Shown here: piece after piece, positions 58,013-64,000 of the stretch
Position numbering within the stretch: the first letter of the stretch is position 1
How the letters are laid out: the number at the start of each line of letters is the position of its first letter
NCBI GenBank assembly: GCA_024362935.1
Contig: JANCRA010000174.1
Location: forward strand, 530,356-594,355
Direction of reading: 5' to 3'
DNA length: 64,000 bases
Origin: Setophaga petechia
Lineage: Eukaryota; Chordata; Aves; Passeriformes; Parulidae
The notes under the pieces: model-generated
Database searches by the model: none
The model's input: the letters and a program-made list of their open reading frames with translations, nothing else
What the model was told of the DNA's origin: nothing
Position numbers and translations under genes: made by a program

Positions 58013-58499
58013 AAGCAGGACCTCCCCAGGCCCAGCTGGGGTGACAGGAGGGTTTGTGGCACCCAAAATGACCCCAAAACTTGGAGATGAAGCAAAACCT
58101 TTCATGTTCAAGTGCTCATCTCCCGAGGCATTTGGAATCCTGGGTTATTTTTCCCCTGGGATTTCCAAATCCCCACAAGCTGCTCCTCAATGCCTGAAAC
58201 ATTCCAGATTCACCTTCAGCTTTTCAAGGGTGTCAAGGTGGAGACCACCAGCTTTGTACCTGGATTAATACAGGAAATTAAAGATGGTCCCCAACCCTTG
58301 GCAATGACCTGCACCATCATCCTCACGCCTAATTAAAGGATTTGGCTGGAGGCTGCCAACATCCAGAATATTTCCTGCAATATTCCCAGTGAAAATCCTC
58401 AGAAAATGTAGAATCTATTAATTATGACTGAGGGAAATATTCTTGTGGAGGGAGTTGTCATTCATAGCTGGGCAGGAAGAAGGTTTGGAAGATGATTCT
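58013..58499. other. Unique DNA, no gene seen
   Basis: No gene or element recognised. Short frames only. Confidence 0.5.
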
Positions 58500-58800
58500 C
58501 CCTTTAATTCCTCTAATTAACCCCAATATTCACTATCGAGCCTGGTTATGGTGTAAAAAAATAAGATGAAATGTTGTTTTTCTAGGCCTATTTATTTTGC
58601 TGGTTAATGGATTAAAATAGTTGCCAGCTGTGCAAAGTTCTCATTATGCTCATTACTCAAAATGCTCCTCACAATGAGATGATTAATTCCACACACTTGC
58701 AAGCCCTTCACTGAATGCTGTTGATTAAGCAATTATGTTAATCCACTCGTGTTTGTTTTCTCATTGCTCTGGTGATGGTTGGGCCCAATTTCTTCACTGA
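58500..58800. promoter_or_regulatory. Candidate conserved non-coding block
   Basis: AT-rich unique DNA with CTAATTAA at about 58513, GGTTAATGGATTAAAA (OTX/PITX-type GGATTA at 58609-58614), the E-box CAGCTG, CTCATTATGCTCATTACTC, ATGATTAATTCC and GATTAAGCAATTATGTTAATCC. The cluster of ATTA/TAAT words is well above that in neighbouring DNA by eye. Enhancer role is inference. Confidence 0.3.
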
Positions 58801-59519
58801 ATTATTCCATGTAGGCTCTCAAAGCTTTGCTGTAATTTGGAAAGGCCAAATCCACCCTCCACAAGTGATGTGAAGGTGAAAATTGCAGATTATTTGTCTC
58901 TGGTTCAGTTTGGATTGCTAAGTACAGGACTTTTTGATTCCTTCTGGTTTTAGCCAATTCCTGGACAGGAGTGACATCAATTTTCTGTCTGCTTTTACCC
59001 TGAGAAATTCAAGCCTGATGGATTTGCATCTCTCCATTTAAATTCTGTTTCCTTTTATTGATATTCTGTAGCTGATTTGATCTTTTACTTCCATGACTGG
59101 TAACAAAATGAGTTTTGGAAATGTCAAACAGATGGACATTCAAATTTGGTGCCTCAGAGTCAAAACCCTGACATGTGCAGGACAAATGACAACAGCTCTA
59201 CATGAAAAATGGACAATTATTCCCCTGATTTTAGATTTAATTGCTAATTTGATATAAAGCAGCAGCTGTTTAGACAAGGGAAGGACATTCTCCTGCTTTT
59301 AGATGAAACATTTTCCTCAGTAGCAAAACCAGGGGAATCCTGTGGTGGGAGACACATGAAGTGAATTTTTAGTCTTTGCTCTGAGTGTATTTGTGTTTTA
59401 CCTACAGGATAAATTTCCAAGGGGCCAGGAACATTTCCAAGGAGGCAGAAACCTCCTGCCCACGCCACTCAGCTCCCGGGGTGTCCGAGGAAGCAGCAGC
59501 AGCATCGCTGGGAATCCTC
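58801..59519. other. Unique DNA, no gene seen
   Basis: No gene or element recognised. Short frames only. Confidence 0.5.
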
Positions 59520-59915
59520 ATTGATGGATCTGCCAGTGCAGTGGGAAGGGAAAGGGAAAAGGAAAGGGAAAGGGAAAGGGATAAATGAAAAGGAAAGGGA
59601 AGTTTTGGGAAGTTTTAGGAAGGGAAGTTTAGGGAAGTTTAGGGAAGTTGGAAGGGAAGGGAAGGGAAGGGAAGGGAAGGGAAGGGAAGGGAAGGGAAGG
59701 GAAAGGAAATTTCAAGGAAACTTCAAGGAAAGGAAATTTCAAGGAAATTTCAAGGAAAGGAAAGGAAAGGAAAGGAAAGGAAAGGAAAGGAAAGGAAAGG
59801 AAAGGAAAGGAAAGGAAAGGAAAGGAAAGGAAAGGAAAGGAAAGGAAAGGAAAGGAAAGGAAAGGAAAGGAAAGGAAAGGAAAGGAAAGGAAAAAGAAGG
59901 AAAAAGGAAAGGGAT
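59520..59915. repeat. Composite purine array, second copy of the 33-kb plan
   Basis: AAAGGGAAAAGGAAAGGG, then AAGTTTTGGGAAGTTTTAGG units, (GGGAA)n at 59650-59703, AAATTTCAAGG interruptions at 59706-59755, about 28 AAAGG units to about 59890, then AAAAAGAAGGAAAAAGG. Order, interruptions and strand match 33346-33745. Frames across it are repeat products. Confidence 0.96.
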
Positions 59916-60204
59916 CCCAGCCCTATGCCTCAGACTAAACACAACCCCACAGCACTGCCCAGTCCTTGCCAAAACTCAGGAATAAAACACGTGGGAAACA
60001 CCAACAGCCCCAGCAGGGAGGTCAGACCCAAAGTGCAAAATATTGACAAAGTCAAACCTGCTCAAAAGTTGCTGTCCCAAGAGATCTCTGGTGAATTTTT
60101 AATCTTTCATTTATCAAAAATATGATAAAACAACTTATAAATACCAAGAAAATATGTTTGATATAAAAGTGATATCTTCCCAAAGCTTTCCCACTTTCAC
60201 CATT

Positions 60205-60290
60205 TTTCACAGAATCCCAGAATATTCTGAGCTGATCCAAATCCAAATCCCTGCCCTGGGCAGATTTTTACCCTCAACTTCTGTATTTAA
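60205..60290 (-). mobile_element. CR1 LINE 3'-end fragment
   Basis: CACAGAATCCCAGAATATTC then TGAGCTGATCCAAATCC and CCCTGCCCTGGGCAG, the reverse complement of a CR1 subfamily end (AGAATCACAGAATATTCTGAG type). Only about 85 bases remain. Confidence 0.68.
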
Positions 60291-60955
60291 AATGCACATT
60301 CACAACAACCTCCCTGCTATTCGCTGAGCATGGGCCATCACTGAGCACAGCTTTTATTTTGGGGGGTCCATTTTGGGAGCAGCAGCTCACACAGACCCCA
60401 AATGGAGCTGAGCTCTGCTCCCAGGTCGGGGTTTGATCCCTCGGTGGCTGCGCCGCGCTGACGGCTCGCCTGCAATGTGGCCTCTGTCTTTTTTATGATG
60501 TACATTCCTGCTGAGTGTTGGGCAGATTGATCCCATTCTGAGCTCCAGATTGGAAAACAGATGTGTGGGGGGAAAAAAAAAAAAAATCTGCAGGAAAAAG
60601 GTGCAAAAAAACTTGGGAGACTCTGAGAAAGAGCCTTGGAGAGGGAGCTGTTTGGGATTGTCAGAAAGGGCTGAAACGCCACAAAAACATCACCAAAATT
60701 CATCACAAAAGGAGAGAAACAGCTGCTGAATGAGCCCAAATCCAGGAGTGAAAAATCAGGGATATGAATAAATTTTTAAGGAAGCAGAAAGTTCTCAAGG
60801 CCTCATTTCCTTCAAGTCAAGAGCAGCTGTTTCAGCTAAATAGAGATTATTTCTCCTGATAAGAGGCTACAGAGTGGATTTTAATCTTCTTGATGTCAAA
60901 CCACACAGCCAAGCGTCACCTTCTAGGTTTAAATCTATCTATAAACACGCCAAAA

Positions 60956-61047
60956 TAGATTTTATATTCATCTATCAAGAAAATGACACTGACTGGCTGG
61001 TTAGATTTTATATTCATCTATCAAGAAAATGACACTGACTGGCTGGT
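60956..61047. repeat. Tandem duplication of 46 bp
   Basis: Two identical copies of TAGATTTTATATTCATCTAT then CAAGAAAATGACACTGACTG and GCTGGT. The copies do not differ, so the event is recent. Confidence 0.96.
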
Positions 61048-61688
61048 TTCATTAAAAAGGAGCAGCTTTTCCATATGATTGCATTGAGAAGAAGAACTTT
61101 TCTTCTTTTTTTTCCATAAATATTCCTGCTGGAAATTAAAAAAAATAAATTCCAATAAAGCTTAAAGGAGTTTTGGCAGCCATAATAAAATCTGTAATGT
61201 TGCTCTTTTCAGTTTCTCCTGAAAATGGCATTTTCTGGCCTTTTCCAGTGGCATCCCAATTTCAAGGTGAAGAACAGACCAGAATCACTTCCCTGCATCC
61301 AGAACCTTGATTTCCTTCATCTTTCCCCCCTCTCCATGGGATGGGGATCCTGGATTTGGGATTACATTGGGTTTTTTACAGCTGCTCCAAGGCTCTGAGT
61401 GTTTACAGGGCAGTTAAGCACAGTCTGGAATTTACCTCAATATTCCCCCCCATGCTTGATGAATTCCCATATTTGAAAAAATATTTTAAAGCCAGACTTG
61501 TTTCAGTTCCCCCATGTCTTAACTCAAAACCCATTCCCACATTCTCTTTTTTTGGGGGGGGAAGGCTGAGTCCAATCTCTTAGAAAGGAGCTCAGAATTC
61601 CCTTTTTTTTTTTTTATTCCCTCCCAAAAATCCACTCTAAAATTCTGGAGGCAGCTGTTCCTGCCAGCCCAAGCTGCCATCAAGTTCA

Positions 61689-61723
61689 AGGAGGAGGAGG
61701 AGGAGGAGGAGGAGGAGGAGGAG
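61689..61723. repeat. (GGA)n trinucleotide repeat
   Basis: Twelve units of GGA on the + strand. A minus-strand serine/proline run reported in frames here is due to it. Confidence 0.97.
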
Positions 61724-62124
61724 ATTGCTGCAATGTAACTGAAGAAATCCTGGAAATCCCAGCGGGCACCCCAAGGTGTTGAAGGGGGGTCAGGGAGCAC
61801 GGGAGACATGAAAAGAATTTTTTTTTAAATTTTTTTTCCTTTTTTGCAGCTGGTTCCTTTCTCCTATCAACTGTCAAAGGCAGAGGGAGGGGGCTGGATT
61901 TTGGAAGGGCCACGCTTTCCCTCCATGCCCCAGGAAACCAGGGAGACAAAAGGCACCCAGCAGCAGCCACATGGCCAGGGGAGAAATATTTTCAAATTTG
62001 GAAAACAGCCGCCTTCCTCTCTGCTTCCTCAGCAGCCCAGCATCCATCCCCCCGTTTGTTTTTCCAAGGAAATAATTAAAGATGTGGATAAAAAAAAATT
62101 AACAAAAGATTGACCCTTCCTCTT

Positions 62125-62820
62125 CCTTTGTTTTTTTTTTGGTTTTGTGTTTTTTTTTTTTTTGGTTTGGTTTGGTTTTTTTTGTTTTTAACCTCTTTTT
62201 TTTGGTTTTTTTTTGTTTTTTACCTCTTTTTTGTTTTTTTTTTTTTTTGTTTGTTTTTTAAGCTCTTTTTTTGTTTTTTTTTTGTTTTTAACTTCTTTTT
62301 TTGTTTGTTTTTAACCTCTGTTTTTGGGTTTTTTTTTGTTTTTAACCTCTTTTTTGTTTTTTTTGTTTGTTTTTTAACCTTTTTTTTTTTTTGCTTTTAA
62401 CCTCTTTTTTGTTTTTTTTTTTTTTGTTTTTAGCCTTTATTTTTTGGTTTTTTTTTTTTTTGTTTTTAACCTCTTTTGTGTTTTTTTTTTTTTTGTTTTT
62501 TAACCTTTATTTTTTGTTTTTGTTTTTTAACCTCTTTTTTGGTTTTGTTTTTGTTTTTAACCTCTTTTTTGTTTTTTTTTTTTTTGTTTTTGGACCTTTA
62601 TTTTTTTTTGGTTTTTTGTTTTTAACCTCTTTTTTGGTTTTTTTTATTGTTTTTAACCTCTTTTTTGTTTTTGTTTTTGGGTTTTTTTTGTTTTTAACCT
62701 CTTTTTTTTGTTTTTTTTTTTTTTCTTTTTGTTTTTAACCTCTTTTTTGGTTTTTTTTTGTTTTTAACCTCTTTTTTGTTTTTTTTTGTTTTTAACCTCT
62801 TTTTTTTGTTTTTTTTTTTT
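62125..62820. repeat. T-rich minisatellite with AACCTC core, about 20 copies
   Basis: The unit is TTTTTAACCTCTTTTTTG plus a T-run of variable length, with a period of about 25-40 bases. The core varies (AACCTC, AACCTTTA, AGCCTTTA, AACTTC). On the other strand it reads GAGGTTAAAAAC followed by A-runs. Phenylalanine-rich plus frames of up to 123 codons are artefacts. Confidence 0.95.
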
Positions 62821-64000
62821 TCCAATCTGCCTGCCCAGTGCAAGGGAATCATTTTCATCCCCCCCTCCTTCCGCAGCAGGCCGGGAGCAGGGATTGCTTT
62901 CCATCCCAGCAGAAGGGAACACTGGAGGCAAACCTGTGGCAGTGTTATGGATGGAAGTGCAAGGAGATGCTTTTATCAGGGCTGTTATTGTCCAAATAAA
63001 CACTCGGCCTTGCCAGACACGATCCACAGCTGCTGCCCCCGAGCCCCCCGGCTTGAAATCTGCATTTCAATCTCCCTCCTCCATCTCCTCTTGGCCTTTC
63101 CCCACTTTTTCTGCAGCCCTGAATAGCCCACTGTGCTGGATTACTTCACTTTTCCATCTCAATAGGCTTCACCAGGCTCCCGACTTCCTGCCCACCACCC
63201 TGCTGCCTCTAGGAAGCTTTAAACACCTTTGGGGCTTGGATTATTTTATTTTTTTTCCACTTCCAGGGACAGGATGCTCCCCCAGATTTCGCTATCAGGA
63301 TGTCAGTGCTGCCCAGAGCAGGGATCCCATGGGATGCACATCCAATCTCCCTGCACAAACTGAGTAAAGCAAGAAGCAACACAGACAAACTTTTTGGAAA
63401 GTTGTTAAATCTTTTATCATTTTTTTGCTTTCCTACACCCACATCGTTCTGCAGGCTCACAAACAGCCCCACAAGGGACAAAGGACGGGAAATATTCCAG
63501 AGGCATCACTCCAGGATCCTTCAAAAACACGGACTGACAGAGTTTCACCAAACAACAAATCCTGAGGACTTTTAAGGGTAGAACTGCAGGAGAACAGCAG
63601 AAGAAGCATTTCTAGATAGATTTAGGTGATTTGAAATCCAAATTTAATCCCTATCACAAATTCAGAAATGTTTATTTCTGGGATTTAATGCCAAGACTAA
63701 CCAAGCTTGAACTGCAAACCTTGTATCCTCAGGCCAGGATTTCTGTTCCTTGTCCCTAAATTCTGAATATTTTTTACTCCACTGTCAGGGCTCAGATTTT
63801 TGCCCAAAGCAGAAACTCTCAGTGAAAGTTTGTCCCTCATTCTTGCACTCACCTACAGATCATTTGATGTGCAGGTTGTAAAGTGATATTTTACTAATAT
63901 ATTCCTGGCATTCAGTGATGTGTGTGACTTTATAACACTTTATAAGTGGCCAGCTTGCTTTTTATTAAAAATAGTAATTTAGAGCACTGTAATTATTGAA
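62821..64000. other. Unique DNA to window end, no gene seen
   Basis: Block 62860-63240 (TGCTTTTATCAGGGCTGTTA, TTGTCCAAATAAACACTCGG) is GC-richer and possibly conserved. A 193-codon plus frame (62786-63367) starts inside the T-rich array, has a phenylalanine run and no domain, so I do not call it. The last 400 bases are AT-rich unique DNA. Confidence 0.45.

Larger units (their letters stand above)
59916..62124. other. Unique DNA, no gene seen
   Basis: Contains the CR1 end at 60205, the 46-bp duplication at 60956 and a GGA run at 61689. The block 60835-60955 (GATTATTTCTCCTGATAAGA, ATCTATCTATAAACACGCC) looks like regulatory DNA but is untested. No gene. Confidence 0.5.

Overview
This window looks like an intergenic, gene-desert stretch of a bird chromosome, most likely a songbird. 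The evidence is: (i) at least eight short 3'-end fragments of CR1 LINEs, with the avian-type 3' end that reads (reverse strand) as an AGAATCATAGAATGG-like start followed by GGTTTGGGTTGGAAGG; (ii) several solo LTRs whose sequence I recognise from memory as endogenous-retrovirus LTR families common in passerines (1.1-1.6 kb, 6.9-7.3 kb, 17.5 kb, 26.2-26.8 kb); (iii) vertebrate-style base composition and abundant GGAAA/GGGAA microsatellites. I could run no database search, so species and family names are inference. No confident protein-coding gene, rRNA, tRNA or CRISPR array was found. Nearly all open reading frames are chance frames or are held open by tandem repeats.

Layout. 0-3.3 kb: a reverse-strand solo LTR carrying an ATAAT microsatellite. 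3.3-11.3 kb: a GGGAA/GGAAA purine tract, a 64-copy 20-bp minisatellite with no indels, an AT-rich tract, a forward solo LTR, a dimeric 129/143-bp array and a four-copy ~245-bp array. 11.3-16 kb: unique DNA. 16-17.2 kb: three ~400-bp repeats. 17.5-23.3 kb: LTR fragments, an AAAAT microsatellite and a candidate TIR/LTR element around unique, regulatory-looking DNA (20.1-20.6 kb). 23.6-24.9 kb: a 14-unit array in which every unit carries a splice-acceptor-like end and most carry a donor-like site. 26.2-26.8 kb: an intact solo LTR with a perfect 6-bp target duplication. 27-38 kb: mostly unique DNA with small minisatellites, a GGGAT array and a composite purine array. 38.2-40.1 kb: six ~362/383-bp repeats plus a diverged single copy at 41.0 kb. 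42-56 kb: seven more arrays (units of about 7, 43, 60, 82, 90 and 210 bp, plus a T/G-rich tract). 56-58 kb: two reverse-strand protein-like open stretches next to an inverted repeat. 59.5-62.8 kb: a second composite purine array nearly identical in plan to the one at 33 kb, and a T-rich minisatellite.

By my addition about 16 kb (roughly a quarter) of the window is tandem repeat, and the G-rich or purine-rich strand is the + strand in all the large purine arrays. Between the arrays are blocks of non-repetitive DNA with clusters of developmental transcription-factor-type motifs, including two exact TGATTGACAG (PBX-MEIS type) sites. This would fit a regulatory desert near a developmental gene that lies outside the window. 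That interpretation is inference and needs alignment to other birds.
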